From positions 79,219 through 143,218 of the forward strand of contig NW_027489029.1 in assembly GCF_050948215.1 (NCBI RefSeq): 64,000 nucleotides of DNA. Direction: 5' to 3'. Below are positions 25,191 through 40,868 of this stretch, piece by piece. The stretch comes from Halictus rubicundus (lineage: Eukaryota; Arthropoda; Insecta; Hymenoptera; Halictidae). Made by a program: the position numbers and the translations under genes. Under the pieces are notes generated by a model, which was not told the DNA's origin, ran no database searches, and saw nothing but the letters and a program-made list of their open reading frames with translations. Position 1 is the stretch's first letter, and every line of letters begins with the position of its first letter.

Positions 25191-27312
25191 CCTATCCTCA
25201 ATCCTATCCTCTCCTCATTCCTATACTATTGTATCCTCTATCCTATCCTATCCTCTATCCTATCCTATCCTCAATCCTATCCTATCCTCTATCCTATCCT
25301 ATCCTCTATCCTATCCTATCCTCTATCCTATCCTATCCTCTATCCTATCCTCTATCCTATCCTATCCTCTATCCTATCCTATACTCAATCCTATCCTATC
25401 CTCTATCCTATCCTCTCCTCAATCCTATCCTATCCTCTATCCTATCCTATCCTCTATCCTATTCAATCTCATATCCTATCCTATCCTCTATCATATCCTA
25501 TCCTCTATCGTATCCTATCTTCTATCGTATCCTATCCTCTATCCTATCCAATCCTGTATCCTATCCTCTATCCTATCCTATTCTCTATCCTATCCTATCC
25601 TCAATCCTATCCTCTCCTCATTCCTATACTATTGTATCCTCTATCCTATCCTATCCTCTATCCTATCCTATCCTCAATCCTATCCTATCCTCTATCCTAT
25701 CCTATCCTCTATCTTATCATATCCTCTATCCTATCCTATACTCTATCCTATTCTATCCTCAATCCTATCCTCTCCTCATTCCTATACTATTGTATCCTCT
25801 ATCCTATCCTATCCTCTATCCTATCCTATCCTCAATCCTATCCTATCCTCTATCCTATCCTATCCTCTATCCTATCCTATACTCAATCCTATCCTATCCT
25901 ATCCTCCATCCTGTCCGATCCTCCATCTTATCCAATCCCCTATCCTATCCTTCTCTACCCTATCCTATCCTCTATCCTATCCTATCCTCTATCCTATCTT
26001 ATCCTCAATCCTATCCTATCCTCTATCCTATCCTATCCTCTATCCTATTCAATCTCATATCCTATCCTATCCTCTATCATATCCTATCCTCTATCGTATC
26101 CTATCTTCTATCGTATCCTATCCTCTATCCTATCCAATCCTGTATCCTATCCTCTATCCTATCCTACTCTCTATCCTATCCTATCCTCAATCCTATCCTC
26201 TCCTCATTCCTATACTATTGTATCCTCTATCCTATCCTATCCTCTATCCTATCCTATCCTCTATCCTATCCAATTCTCTATCCTATCCTATCCTCTATCC
26301 AATCCTATCCTCAATTCAATCCTATCCTCTATCCTATAATATCCTCTATCCTATCCTATCCTATCCTCTATCCTATCCTCTCCTCAATCCTATCCTATCC
26401 TCTATCCTATTCTATCCTCTATCCTATCCTATCCTCAATCCAATCCTATCCTCTATCCTATAATATAATCTATCCTATCCTATCCTATCCTCTATCCTAT
26501 CTTCTATCCTATCCTCTATCCTATCCTATCCTCTATCCTCTCCTCTCCTCAATCCTATCCTATCCTCAATCCTATCCTATCCTCTATCCTATCTTATCCT
26601 CTATCCTATTCTATCCTATATCCTATCCTATCCTCAATCCAATCCTATCCTCTATCCTATAATATCCTCTATCCTATCCTATCCTATCCTCTATCCTTTC
26701 CTCTATCCTATCCTCTATCCTATTCTATCCTCTATCCTATTCTATCCTCAATCCAATCCTATCCTCTATCCTATAATATCCTCTATCCTATCCTATCCTA
26801 TCCTCTATCCTTTCCTCTATCCTATCCTCTATCCTATCCTATCCTCTATCCTATCCTCTCCTCAATCCTATCCTATCCTCAATCCTATCCTATCCTCTAT
26901 CCTATCTTATCCTCTATCCTATCCTGTACTCTATTCTATCCTATCCTCTATCTTATCCTATCCACTATCCTATCCTATCCTCTATCCTATTCTATCCTCT
27001 ATTCTATCCTATCCTCAATCCAATCCTATCCTCTATCCTATAATATCCTCTATCCTATCCTATCCTATCCTCTATCCTATCCTCTATCCTATCCTCTATC
27101 CTATCCTATCCTCTATCCTCTCCTCTCGTCAATCCTATCCTATCCTCAATCCTATCCTATCCTCTATCCTATCTTATCCTCTGTCCTATCCTGTACTCTA
27201 TTCTATCCTATCCTCTATCTTATCCTATCGACTATCCTATCCTATCCTCAATCCAATTATATACTCTATCCTATCCTATTCTCTATCCTATCATATCCTC
27301 TATCCTATCCTC
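23796..27312 (+). repeat. ~3.85-kb tandem duplication, copy 2
   Basis: Second copy of 19,925-23,517. It lacks about 34 bp net at the B/C junction, where copy 1 has TTTACTATAATATC and a perfect-unit run. It also lacks about 52 bp near 25,990, where CTTATCC is followed directly by CTCAATCC. Apart from these deletions the variant order is the same. Confidence 0.75.
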
Positions 27313-27660
27313 TCCTCAATCCTATCCTATCCTCAATCCTAACCTATCCTCTATCATATCCTATTCTCTATACTATCCTATCCTCTATCCTATCCTATCC
27401 TCTATCCTATCTTCTATCCTATCCTATCCTCTATCCTATCCTATCTTCTATCCTATCCCATTCTCTATCCTATCCTATCCTATGCACTATCGTATGCTCT
27501 ATCCTATCCTATCCTCTATCCTATCCTATTCTCTATCCTACCCTATCCTCTATCCTATAATATCCTCTATCCCATCCTAATCTCTATCCTATCAATCCCC
27601 TATCCTATCCTCTATCCTATCCTATCCTCTATCCTATCCAATTCTCTATCCTATCCTATC
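25447..27660 (+). repeat. ~2.2-kb tandem duplication, copy 1
   Basis: This segment is followed by a copy at offset 2,226 (CTATTGTATCC at 25,632 and 27,858), then 2,277 after a 51-bp difference (26,218 and 28,495), then 2,163 (CGACTATCC at 27,229 and 29,392). The differences of 51 and 114 bp represent gains or losses of a few satellite units. The left copy is also part of the ~3.85-kb duplication. Confidence 0.7.
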
Positions 27661-27672
27661 CTCTATCATATC

Positions 27673-29990
27673 CTATCCTCTATCCTATTCAATCTCATAT
27701 CCTATCCTATCCTCTATCATATCCTATCCTCTATCGTATCCTATCTTCTATCGTATCCTATCCTCTATCCTATCCAATCCTGTATCCTATCCTCTATCCT
27801 ATCCTATTCTCTATCCTATCCTATCCTCAATCCTATCCTCTCCTCATTCCTATACTATTGTATCCTCTATCCTATCCTATCCCCTATCCTATCCTATCCT
27901 CAATCCTATCCTATCCTCTATCCTATCCTATCCTCTATCTTATCATATCCTCTATCCTATCCTATACTCTATCCTATTCTATCCTCAATCCTATCCTCTC
28001 CTCATTCCTATACTATTGTATCCTCTATCCTATCCTATCCTCTATCCTATCCTATCCTCAATCCTATCCTATCCTCTATCCTATCCTATCCTCTATCCTA
28101 TCCTATACTCAATCCTATCCTATCCTATCCTCCATCCTGTCCGATCCTCCATCTTATCCAATCCCCTATCCTATCCTTCTCTACCCTATCCTATCCTCTA
28201 TCCTATCCTATCCTCTATCCTATCTTATCCTCTATCCTATCCTATACTCTATCCTATTCTATCCTCTATCCTATCCTCTCCTCAATCCTATCCTATCCTC
28301 TATCCTATCCTATCCTCTATCCTATTCAATCTCATATCCTATCCTATCCTCTATCATATCCTATCCTCTATCGTATCCTATCTTCTATCGTATCCTATCC
28401 TCTATCCTATCCAATCCTGTATCCTATCCTCTATCCTATCCTATTCTCTATCCTATCCTATCCTCAATCCTATCCTCTCCTCATTCCTATACTATTGTAT
28501 CCTCTATCCTATCCTATCCTCTATCCTATCCTATCCTCTATCCTATCCAATTCTCTATCCTATCCTATCCTCTATCCAATCCTATCCTCAATTCAATCCT
28601 ATCCTCTATCCTATAATATCCTCTATCCTATCCTATCCTATCCTCTATCCTATCCTCTCCTCAATCCTATCCTATCCTCTATCCTATTCTATCCTCTATC
28701 CTATCCTATCCTCAATCCAATCCTATCCTCTATCCTATAATATAATCTATCCTATCCTATCCTATCCTCTATCCTATCCTCTATCCTATCCTCTATCCTA
28801 TCCTATCCTCTATCCTCTCCTCTCCTCAATCCTATCCTATCCTCAATCCTATCCTATCCTCTATCCTATCTTATCCTCTATCCTATTCTATCCTATATCC
28901 TATCCTATCCTCAATCCAATCCTATCCTCTATCCTATAATATCCTCTATCCTATCCTATCCTATCCTCTATCCTTTCCTCTATCCTATCCTCTATCCTAT
29001 CCTATCCTCTATCCTATCCTCTCCTCAATCCTATCCTATCCTCAATCCTATCCTATCCTCTATCCTATCTTATCCTCTATCCTATCCTGTACTCTATTCT
29101 ATCCTATCCTCTATCTTATCCTATCCACTATCCTATCCTACCCTCTATCCTATTCTATCCTCTATTCTATCCTATCCTCAATCCAATCCTATCCTCTATC
29201 CTATAATATCCTCTATCCTATCCTATCCTATCCTCTATCCTATCCTCTATCCTATCCTCTATCCTGTCCTATCCTCTATCCTCTCCTCTCCTCAATCCTA
29301 TCCTATCCTCAATCCTATCCTATCCTCTATCCTATCTTATCCTCTGTCCTATCCTGTACTCTATTCTATCCTATCCTCTATCTTATCCTATCGACTATCC
29401 TATCCTATCCTCAATCCAATTATATACTCTATCCTATCCTATTCTCTATCCTATCATATCCTCTATCCTATCCTCTCCTCAATCCTATCCTATCCTCAAT
29501 CCTAACCTATCCTCTATCATATCCTATTCTCTATACTATCCTATCCTCTATCCTATCCTATCCTCTATACTATCTTCTATCCTATCCTATCCTCTATCCT
29601 ATCCTATCTTCTATCCTATCCCATTCTCTATCCTATCCTATCCTATGCACTATCGTATGCTCTATCCTATCCTATCCTCTATCCTATCCAATCCCCTATC
29701 CTATCCTCTACCCTAGAATACCATGTATCCTATCCTATTCTCTACCCTATCCTATCCTATCCTCTATCCTATCCTATTCTCTATCCTACCCTATCCTCTA
29801 TCCTATAATATCCTCTATCCCATCCTAATCTCTATCCTATCAATCCCCTATCCTATCCTCTATCCTATCCTATCCTCTATCCTATCCAATTCTCTATCCT
29901 ATCCTATCCTCTATCATATCCTATCCTCTATCCTATCCTATCCTCTATCCTATCCTATCCTCTATCCTATCCTCTCCTCAATCCTATCCT
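27673..29990 (+). repeat. ~2.2-kb tandem duplication, copy 2
   Basis: Copy of 25,447-27,660. It carries about 85 bp near 29,690-29,773 (CCAATCCCC, CTAGAATACCATG) that copy 1 lacks just after its TATGCACTATCGTATGCTC box at 27,481. Other copies of this box have the extra bases, so copy 1 probably lost them. Confidence 0.7.
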
Positions 29991-31022
29991 ATCCTCAATC
30001 CTAACCTAACCTCTATCCTATCCTATTCTCTATCCTATCCTATCCTCTATCCTATCCTATCCTCTATCCTATCCTATTCTCTATCCTATCCTCTCCTCAA
30101 TCCTATCCTATCCTCTATCCTATCCTCTCCTCAATCCTATCCTATCCTCTATCCTATCCTATCCTCTATCCTATTCAATCTCATATCCTATCCTATCCTC
30201 TATCCAATCCTATCATCTATCATATCCTATCCTCTATCCTATCCTATCCTCTATCCTATCCTATCCTCTATCCTATCCTATCCTCTATCCTATCCTCTCC
30301 TCAATCCTATCCTATCCTCAATCCTAACCTAACCTCTATCCTATCCTATTCTCTATCCTATCCTACCCTCTATCCTATCCTATCCTCTATCCTATCCTAT
30401 CCTCTATCCTATCCTCTCCTCAATCCTATCCTATCCTCTATCCTATCCTCTATCCTATCCTCTCCTCAATCCTATCCTATCCTCTATCCTATCCTATCCC
30501 CTATCCTATTCAATCTCATATCCTATCCTATCCTCTATCATATCCTATCCTCTATCGTATCCTATCTTCTATCGTATCCTATCCTCTATCCTATCCTATC
30601 CTCTATCCTATCCTCTATCCTATCCTCTACCCTATCCTATCTTCTATCCTATCCTATTCTCTATCCTATCCTATCCTATGCACTATCGTATGCTCTATCC
30701 TATCCTATCCTCTATCCTATCCAATCCCCTATCCTATCCTCTACCCTAGAATACTATGTATCCTATCCTATTCTCTATCCTATCCTATCCTATCCTCTAT
30801 CCTATCCTATTTTCTATCCTACCCTATCCTCTATCCTATAATATCCTCTATCCCATCCTAATCTCTATCCTATCAATCCGTTATCCTATCCTCTATCCTA
30901 TCCAATTCTCTATCCTATCCTATCCTCTATCATATCCTATCCTCTATCCTATCCTATCCTCTATCCTATCCTATCCTCTATCCTATCCTCTCCTCAATCC
31001 TATCCTATCCTCAATCCTAACC
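29600..31022 (+). repeat. Direct repeats at offset 1,033 bp
   Basis: The box TATGCACTATCGTATGCTC followed by CTAGAATAC occurs at about 29,644 and 30,677, with the same downstream order (CTACCC, CTATAATATCC, CCCATCCTAATC, CAATCC, CCAATTCTC). The second copy has lost one 17-bp unit after a CAATCCGTTATCC variant near 30,875. Flanks on both sides are ordinary type C array. Confidence 0.65.
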
Positions 31023-33904
31023 TAACCTCTATCCTATCCTATTCTCTATCCTATCCTATCCTCTATCCTATCCTATCCTCTATCTTATCCTATCCACTAT
31101 CCTATCCTATCCTCAATCCAATCCTTTCCTCTATCCTATCCTCTATCCTATTCTATCCTCTATCCTATCGTATCCACAATCCAATCCTATCCTCTATCCT
31201 ATCTTATCCTCTATCCTATCCTGTACTCTATTCTATCCTATCCTCTATCTTATCCTATCCACTATCCTATCCTATCCTCAATCCAATCCTATACTCTATC
31301 CTATCCTATTCTCTATCCTATCATATCCTCTATCCTATCCTCTCCTCAATCCTATCCTATCCTCAATCCTACCCTATCCTCTATCCTATAATATCCTCTA
31401 TCCCACCCTAATCTCTATCCTATCCTATTCTCTATCCTATCCTATCCTCTATCCTATCCTATCCTCTATCCTATCCTATTCTCTATCCTATCCTCTCCCC
31501 AATCCTATCCTATCCTCTATCCTATCCTCTATCCTATCCTCTCCTCAATCCTATCCTATCCTCTATCTTATCCTATCCTCTATCCTATTCAATCTCATAT
31601 CCTATCCTATCCTCTATCATATCCTATCCTCTATCGTATCCTATCTTCTATCGTATCCTATCCTCTATCCTATCCAATCCTCTATCCTATCCTCTATCCT
31701 ATCCTGTCCTCTATCCTATCCTATCCTCAATTCTATCCTATCCTCAATCCTATCCTATCCTATCCTCTATCCTATCCTATCATCTATCATATCCTATCCT
31801 CTATCCTATCCTATCGTCTATCCTATCCTATCCTCTATCCTATAATATATTCTATCCCATCCTAATCTCTATCCTATCAATCCCCTATCCTATCCTCTAT
31901 CCTATCCTCTCCTCAATCCTATCCTATCCTCTATCCTATCTTATCCTCTATCCTATCCTGTACTCTATTCTATCCTATCCTCTATCTTATCCTATCCACT
32001 ATCCTATCCTATCCTCTATCCTATTCTATCCTCTATTCTATCCTATCCTCAATTCAATCCTATCCTCTATCCTATAATATCCTCTATCCTATCCTATCCT
32101 ATCCTCTATCCTATCCTCTGTCCTATCCTCTATCCTATCCTATCCTCTATCCTCTCCTCTCCTCAATCCTATCCTATCCTCAATTCTATCCTATCCTCTA
32201 TCCTATCTTATCCTCTATCCTATCCTGTACTCTATTCTATCCTATCCTCTATCTTATCCTATCCACTATCCTATCCTATCCTCAATCCAATCCTATACTC
32301 TATCCTATCCTATTCTCTATCCTATCATATCCTCTATCCTATCCTCTCCTCAATCCTATCCTATCCTCAATCCTAACCTATCCTCTATCATATCCTATTC
32401 TCTATACTATCCTATCCTCTATCCTATCCTATCCTCTATCCTATCCTCTATCCTATCCTATCTTCTATTCTATCCTATTCTCTATCCTATCCTATCCTAT
32501 GCACTATCGTATGCTCTATCCTATCCTATCCTCTATCCAATCCAATCCCCTATCCTATCCTCTACCCTAGAATACCATGTATCCTATCCTATTCTCTATC
32601 CTATCCTATCCTATCCTCTATGCTATCCTATTCTCTATCCTACCCTATCCTCTATCCTATAATATCCTCTATCCCATCCTAATCTCTATCCTATCAATCC
32701 CCTATCCTATCCTCTATCCTATCCTATCCTCTATCCTATCCAATTCTCTATCCTATCCTATCCTCTATCATATCCTATCCTCTATCATATCCTATCCTCT
32801 ATCCTATCCTATCCTCTATCCTATCCTATCCTCTATCCTATCCTATCCTCTATCCTATCCTCTCCTCTATCCTATCCTATCCTCTATCCTATCCTCTCCT
32901 CAATCCTATCCTATCCTCAATCCTAACCTAACCTCTATCCTATCCTATTCTCTATCCTATCCTATCCTCTATCCTATCCTATCCTCTATCTTATCCTATC
33001 CACTATCCTATCCTATCCTCAATCCAATCCTTTCCTCTATCCTATCCTCTATCCTATTCTATCCTCTATCCTATCGTATCCTCAATCCAATCTTATCCTC
33101 TATCCTATCCTGTACTCTATTCTATCCTATCCTCTATCTTATCCTATCCACTATCCTATCCTATCCTCAATCCAATCCTATACTCTATCCTATCCTATTC
33201 TCTATCCTATCATATCCTCTATCCTATCCTCTCCTCAATCCTATCCTATCCTCAATCCTAACCTATCCTCTATCATATCCTATTCTCTATACTATCCTAT
33301 CCTCTATCATATCCTATTCTCTATACTATCCTATCCTCTATCCTATCCTATCCTCTATCCTATCCTCTATCCTATCCTATCCTCTATCCTATCCTATCCT
33401 CTATCCTATCCTATCTTCTATTCTATCCTATTCTCTATCCTATCCTATCCTATGCACTATCGTATGCTCTATCCTATCCTATTCTCTATCCTATCCTATC
33501 CTCTACCCTATCCTATCCTCTATCCTATCCTATTCTCTATCCTATCCTCTCCCCAATCCTATCCTATCCTCTATCCTATCCTCTATCCTATCCTCTCCTC
33601 AATCCTATCCTATCCTCTATCTTATCCTATCCTCTATCCTATTCAATCTCATATCCTATCCTATCCTCTATCATATCCTATCCTCTATCGTATCCTATCT
33701 TCTATCGTATCCTATCCTCTATCCTATCCAATCCTCTATCCTATCCTCTATCCTATCCTGTCCTCTATCCTATCCTATCCTCAATTCTATCCTATCCTAT
33801 CCTCCATCCTATCCTATCCTCCATCCTATCCAATCCCCTATCCTATCCTCAATCCTATCCTATCCTATCCTCAATCCTATCGTATCCTCTATCCTATAGT
33901 ATCC

Positions 33905-35984
33905 TCTATCCTATCCTATCCTCTATCCTATCCTATCCTCAATCCTATCCTATCCTCCATCCTATCCTATCCTATCCTCTATCCTACCCTATCATCTATC
34001 ATATCCTATCCTCTATCCTATCCTATCCTCTATCCTATCCTATCCTCTATCCTATCCTCTCCTCAATCCTATCCTATCCTCAATCCTAACCTAACCTCTG
34101 TCCTATCCTATCCTCTATCCCATCCAATCCTCAATCCTATCCTATCCTATCCTCTATCCTATCCTATCATCTATCATATCCTATCCTCTATCCTATCCTA
34201 TCGTCTATCCTATCCTATCCTCTATCCTATCCTATCCTCTATCCTATAATATATTCTATCCCATCCTAATCTCTATCCTATCAATCCCCTATCCTATCCT
34301 CTATCCTATAATATCCTCTATCCTATCCAATTCTCTATCCTATCCAATTCTCTATCCTATCCTATCCTCTATCCAATCCTATCCTCAATTCAATCCTATC
34401 CTCTATCCTATAATATCCTCTATCCTATTCTATCCTATCCTCTATCCTATCCTATCCTCAATCCTATCCTATCCTCTATCCTATCTTATCCTCTATCCTA
34501 TCCTGTACTCTATTCTATCCTATCCTCTATCTTATCCTATCCACTATCCTATCCTATCCTCAATCCAATCCTATACTCTATCCCATCCTAATCTCTATCC
34601 TATCAATCCCCTATCCTAGCCTCTATCCTATCCTATCCTCTATCCTATCCAATTCTCTATCCTATCCTATCCTCTATCATATCCTATCCTCTATCCTATC
34701 CTATCCTCTATCCTATCCTATCCTCTATCCTATCCTATCCTCTATCCTATTCTCTCCTCAATCCTATCCTATCCTCAATCCTAACCTAACCTCTATCCTA
34801 TCCTATTCTCTATCCTATCCTATCCTCTATCCTATCCTATCCTCTATCCTATCCTATTCTCTATCCTATCCTCTCCCCAATCCTATCCTATCCTCTATCC
34901 TATCCTCTATCCTATCCTCTCCTCAATCCTATCCTATCCTCTATCTTATCCTATCCTCTATCCTATTCAATCTCATATCCTATCCTATCCTCTATCATAT
35001 CCTATCCTCTATCGTATCCTATCTTCTATCGTATCCTATCCTCTATCCTATCCAATCCTCTATCCTATCCTCTATCCTATCCTGTCCTCTATCCTATCCT
35101 ATCCTCAATCCTATCCTATCCTATCCTCCATCCTATCCAATCCCCTATCCTATCCTCAATCCTATCGTATCCTCTATCCTATAGTATCCTCTATCCTATC
35201 CTATCCTCAATCCTATCCTATCCTCAATCCTATCCTATCCTCAATCCTATCCTATCCTATCCTCTATCCTATCCTATCATCTATCATATCCTATCCCCTA
35301 TCCTATTCAATCTCATATCCTATCCTATCCTCTATCATATCCTATCCTCTATCGTATCCCATCTTCTATCGTATCCTATCCTCTATCCTATCCTATCCTC
35401 TATCCTATCCTCTATCCTATCCTCTACCCTATCCTATCTTCTATCCTATCCTATCATCTATCATATCCTATCCCCTATCCTATTCAATCTCATATCCTAT
35501 CCTATCCTCTATCATATCCTATCCTCTATCGTATCCTATCTTCTATCGTATCCTATCCTCTATCCTATCCTATCCTCTATCCTATCCTCTATCCTATCCT
35601 CTACCCTATCCTATCTTCTATCCTATCCTATTCTCTATCCTATCCTATCCTATGCACTATCGTATGCTCTATCCTATCCTATCCTCTATCCTATCCAATC
35701 CCCTATCCTATCCTCTACCCTAGAATACTATGTATCCTATCCTATTCTCTATCCTATCCTATCCTATCCTCTATCCTATCCTATTCTCTATCCTACCCTA
35801 TCCTCTATCCTATAATATCCTCTATCCCATCCTAATCTCTATCCTATCAATCCCCTATCCTATCCTCTATCCTATCCAATTCTCTATCCTATCCTATCCT
35901 CTATCCTATCCTATCCTCTATCCTATCCTCTCCTCAATCCTATCCTATCCTCAATCCTAACCTAACCTCTATCCTATCCTATCC
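33905..35984 (+). repeat. ~2.06-kb tandem duplication, copy 1
   Basis: Its order recurs at an offset of 2,063-2,064 in its left part (the CTAGCCTC variant at 34,616 and 36,679). The offset is 1,961 in its right part (ACTATGTATCC at 35,728 and 37,689). The drop of about 102 bp equals six 17-bp units lost from copy 2. Confidence 0.75.
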
Positions 35985-37945
35985 TCTATCCTATCCTATC
36001 CTCAATCCTATCCTATCCTCCATCCTATCCTATCCTATCCTCTATCCTACCCTATCATCTATCATATCCTATCCTCTATCCTATCCTATCCTCTATCCTA
36101 TCCTATCCTCTATCCTATCCTCTCCTCAATCCTATCCTATCCTCAATCCTAACCTAACCTCTGTCCTATCCTATCCTCTATCCCATCCAATCCTCAATCC
36201 TATCCTATCCTATCCTCTATCCTATCCTATCATCTATCATATCCTATCCTCTATCCTATCCTATCGTCTATCCTATCCTATCCTCTATCCTATCCTATCC
36301 TCTATCCTATAATATATTCTATCCCATCCTAATCTCTATCCTATCAATCCCCTATCCTATCCTCTATCCTATAATATCCTCTATCCTATCCAATTCTCTA
36401 TCCTATCCAATTCTCTATCCTATCCTATCCTCTATCCAATCCTATCCTCAATTCAATCCTATCCTCTATCCTATAATATCCTCTATCCTATTCTATCCTA
36501 TCCTCTATCCTATCCTATCCTCAATCCTATCCTATCCTCTATCCTATCTTATCCTCTATCCTATCCTGTACTCTATTCTATCCTATCCTCTATCTTATCC
36601 TATCCACTATCCTATCCTATCCTCAATCCAATCCTATACTCTATCCTATCCTAATCTCTATCCTATCAATCCCCTATCCTAGCCTCTATCCTATCCTATC
36701 CTCTATCCTATCCAATTCTCTATCCTATCCTATCCTCTATCATATCCTATCCTCTATCCTATCCTATCCTCTATCCTATCCTATCCTCTATCCTATCCTA
36801 TCCTCTATCCTATCCTATTCTCTATCCTATCCTCTCCCCAATCCTATCCTATCCTCTATCCTATCCTCTATCCTATCCTCTCCTCAATCCTATCCTATCC
36901 TCTATCTTATCCTATCCTCTATCCTATTCAATCTCATATCCTATCCTATCCTCTATCATATCCTATCCTCTATCGTATCCTATCTTCTATCGTATCCTAT
37001 CCTCTATCCTATCCAATCCTCTATCCTATCCTCTATCCTATCCTGTCCTCTATCCTATCCTATCCTCAATCCTATCCTATCCTATCCTCCATCCTATCCA
37101 ATCCCCTATCCTATCCTCAATCCTATCGTATCCTCTATCCTATAGTATCCTCTATCCTATCCTATCCTCAATCCTATCCTATCCTCAATCCTATCCTATC
37201 CTCAATCCTATCCTATCCTATCCTCTATCCTATCCTATCATCTATCATATCCTATCCCCTATCCTATTCAATCTCATATCCTATCCTATCCTCTATCATA
37301 TCCTATCCTCTATCGTATCCCATCTTCTATCGTATCCTATCCTCTATCCTATCCTATCCTCTATCCTATCCTCTATCCTATCCTCTACCCTATCCTATCT
37401 TCTATCCTATCCTATCATCTATCATATCCTATCCCCTATCCTATTCAATCTCATATCCTATCCTATCCTCTATCATATCCTATCCTCTATCGTATCCTAT
37501 CTTCTATCGTATCCTATCCTCTATCCTATCCTATCCTCTATCCTATCCTCTATCCTATCCTCTACCCTATCCTATCTTCTATCCTATCCTATTCTCTATC
37601 CTATCCTATCCTATGCACTATCGTATGCTCTATCCTATCCTATCCTCTATCCTATCCAATCCCCTATCCTATCCTCTACCCTAGAATACTATGTATCCTA
37701 TCCTATTCTCTATCCTATCCTATCCTATCCTCTATCCTATCCTATTCTCTATCCTACCCTATCCTCTATCCTATAATATCCTCTATCCCATCCTAATCTC
37801 TATCCTATCAATCCCCTATCCTATCCTCTATCCTATCCAATTCTCTATCCTATCCTATCCTCTATCCTATCCTATCCTCTATCCTATCCTCTCCTCAATC
37901 CTATCCTATCCTCAATCCTAACCTAACCTCTATCCTATCCTATTC
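35969..37945 (+). repeat. ~2.06-kb tandem duplication, copy 2
   Basis: Second copy of 33,905-35,984, directly adjoining it. Both contain an internal doubling of the stretch CCCCTATCCTATTCAATC to CTACCCTATCC (about 35,294 and 35,472 in copy 1). This places the internal doubling before the larger duplication. Confidence 0.75.
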
Positions 37946-39759
37946 TCTATCCTATCCTATCCTCTATCCTATCCTATCCTCTATCCTATCCTATTCTCTA
38001 TCCTATCCTCTCCTCAATCCTATCCTATCCTCTATCCTATCCTCTCCTCAATCCTATCCTATTCTCTATCCTATCCTATCCTCTATCCTATTCAATCTCA
38101 TATCCTATCCTATCCTCTATCATATCCTATCCTCTATCGTATCCTATCTTCTATCGTATCCTGTCGTCTATCCTATCCAATCCTCTATCCTATCCTCTAT
38201 CGTATCCTGTCCTCTATCCTATCCTATCCTCAATCCTATCCTATCCTATCCTCCACCCTATCCTATCCTCCATCCTATCCAATCCCCTATCCTATCCTCA
38301 ATCCTATCCTATCCTCATTCCTATCCTATCCTCAATCCTATCGTATCCTCTATCCTATAGTATCCTCTATCCTATCCTATCCTCAATCCTATCCTATCCT
38401 CAATCCTAACCTATCCTCTACCCTATCCTATTCTCTATCCTATCCTAACCTCTATCCTATCCTATCCTCTATCCTATCCTCTATCCTATACTCTATCCTA
38501 TCCTATCCTCCACCCTATCCTACCTTCTATCCTATCCTATTCTCTATCCTATCCTATCCTATGCACTATCGTATGCTCTATCCTATCCTATCCTCTATCC
38601 TATCCAATCCCCTATCCTATCCTCTACCCTATAATACCATGTATCCTATCCTATTCTCTATCCTATCCTATCCTATCCTCTATCGTATGCTCTATCCTAT
38701 CCTATCCACTATCCAATCCTATACTCTATCATATCCTATCCCCTATCCTATCCTTAATCCTATCCTATCCTCAATCCTAACCTATCCTCTATCCTATCCT
38801 ATTCTCTATCCTATCCTATCCTCTATCCAATCCTATCCTCAATTCAATCCTATCCTCTATCCTATAATATCCTCTATCGTATCCTATCCTCTCCTCTACC
38901 CTATCCTATCCTCTACCCTATCCTCTCCTCAATCCTATCCTATCCTCAAACCTAATCTAACCTCTATCCTATCCTATTCTCTATCCTATCCTATCCTCTA
39001 TCCTATCCTATCCTCTATCCTATAATATATTCTATCCCATCCTAATCTCTATCCTATCAATCCCCTATCCTATCCTCTATCCTATCCTATCCTCTATCCT
39101 ATCCAATTCTCTATCCTATCCTATCCTCTATCCAATCCTATCCTCAATTCAATCCTATCCTCTATCCTATAATATCCTCTATCCTATCCTATCCTATCCT
39201 CTATCCTATCCTCTCCTCAATCCTATCCTATCCTCTATCCTATTCTATCCTCTATCCTATCCTATCCTCAATCCAATCCTATCCTCTATCCTATAATATC
39301 CTCTATCCTATCCTATCCTATCCTCTATCCTATCCTCTATCCTATCCTCTATCCTATCCTCTATCCTATCCTATCCTCTATCCTCTCCTCTCCTCAATCC
39401 TATCCTATCCTCAATCCTATCCTATCCTCTATACTATCTTATCCTCTATCCTATTCTATCCTCTATCCTATCCTCTCCTCAATCCTATCCTATCCTCAAT
39501 CCTAACCTAACCTCTATCCTATCCTATCCTCTATCCTATCCTCTGTCCTATCCTCTATCCTATACTATCCTCTATCCTCTCCTCTCCTCAATCCTACCCT
39601 ATCCTCAATCCTATCCTATCCTCTATCCTATCTTATCCTCTATCCTATCCTGTACTCTATTCTATCCTATCCTCTATCTTATCCTATCCACTATCCTATC
39701 CTATCCTCAATCCAACCCTATACTCTATCCTATGCTATTATCTATCCTATCATATCCTC

Positions 39760-40868
39760 TATCCTATCCTCTCCTCAATCCTATCCTATCCTCAATCCTA
39801 ACCTATCCTCTATCATATCCTATTCTCTATACTATCCTATCCTCTATCCTATCCTATCCTCTATCCTATCCTCTATCCTATCCTATCCTCTATCCTATCC
39901 TATCTTCTATTCTATCCTATCCTCTATCCTATCCTATCCTCTATCCTATCCAATTCTCTATCCTATCCTATCCTCTATCATATCCTATCCTCTATCCTAT
40001 CCTATCCTCTATCCTATCCTATCCTCTATCCTATCCTCTCCTCAATCCTATCCTATCCTCAATCCTAACCTAACCTCTATCCTATCCTATTCTCTATCCT
40101 ATCCTATCCTCTATCCTATCCTATCCTCTATCCTATCCTATTCTCTATCCTATCCTCTCCCCAATCCTATCCTATCCTCTATCCTATCCTCTCCCAATCC
40201 TATCCTATCCTCTATCCTATCCTCTATCCTATCCTGTCCTCAATCCTATCCTATCCTCTATCTTATCCTATCCTCTATCCTATTCAATCTCATATCCTAT
40301 CCTATCCTCTATCATATCCTATCCTCTATCGTATCCTATCTTCTATCGTATCCTATCCTCTATCCTATCCAATCCTCTATCCTATCCTCTAACCTATCCT
40401 GTCCTCTATCCTATCCTATCCTCCATCCTATCCTATCCTCCATCGTATCCAATCCCCTATCCTATCCTCAATCCTATCCTATCCTATCCTCAATCCTATA
40501 GTATCCTCTATCCTATAGTATCCTCTATCCTATCCTATCCTCTATCCTATCCTATCCTCAATCCTATCCTATCCTATCCTCTATCCTATCCTATCATCTA
40601 TCATATCCTATCCTCTATCCTATCCTATCGTCTATCCTATCCTATCCTCTATCTTATCCTATCCTCTATCCTATAATATATTCTATCCCATCCTAATCTC
40701 TATCCTATCAATCCCCTATCCTATCCTCTATCCTATCCTATCCTCTATCCTATCCAATTCTCTATCCTATCCTATCCTCTATCATATCCTATCCTCTATC
40801 CTATCCTATCCTCTATCCTATCCTATCCTCTATCCTATCCTCTCCTCAATCCTATCCTATCCTCAATC
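39760..40868 (+). repeat. 1,071-bp tandem duplication, copy 1
   Basis: The rare variant CTCTCCCAATCC at about 40,189 recurs at 41,260, and CTCTAACC at about 40,387 recurs at 41,458. Both pairs are separated by exactly 1,071 bp, which is 63 x 17. The constant offset and rare shared variants make this a clear recent duplication. Confidence 0.85.
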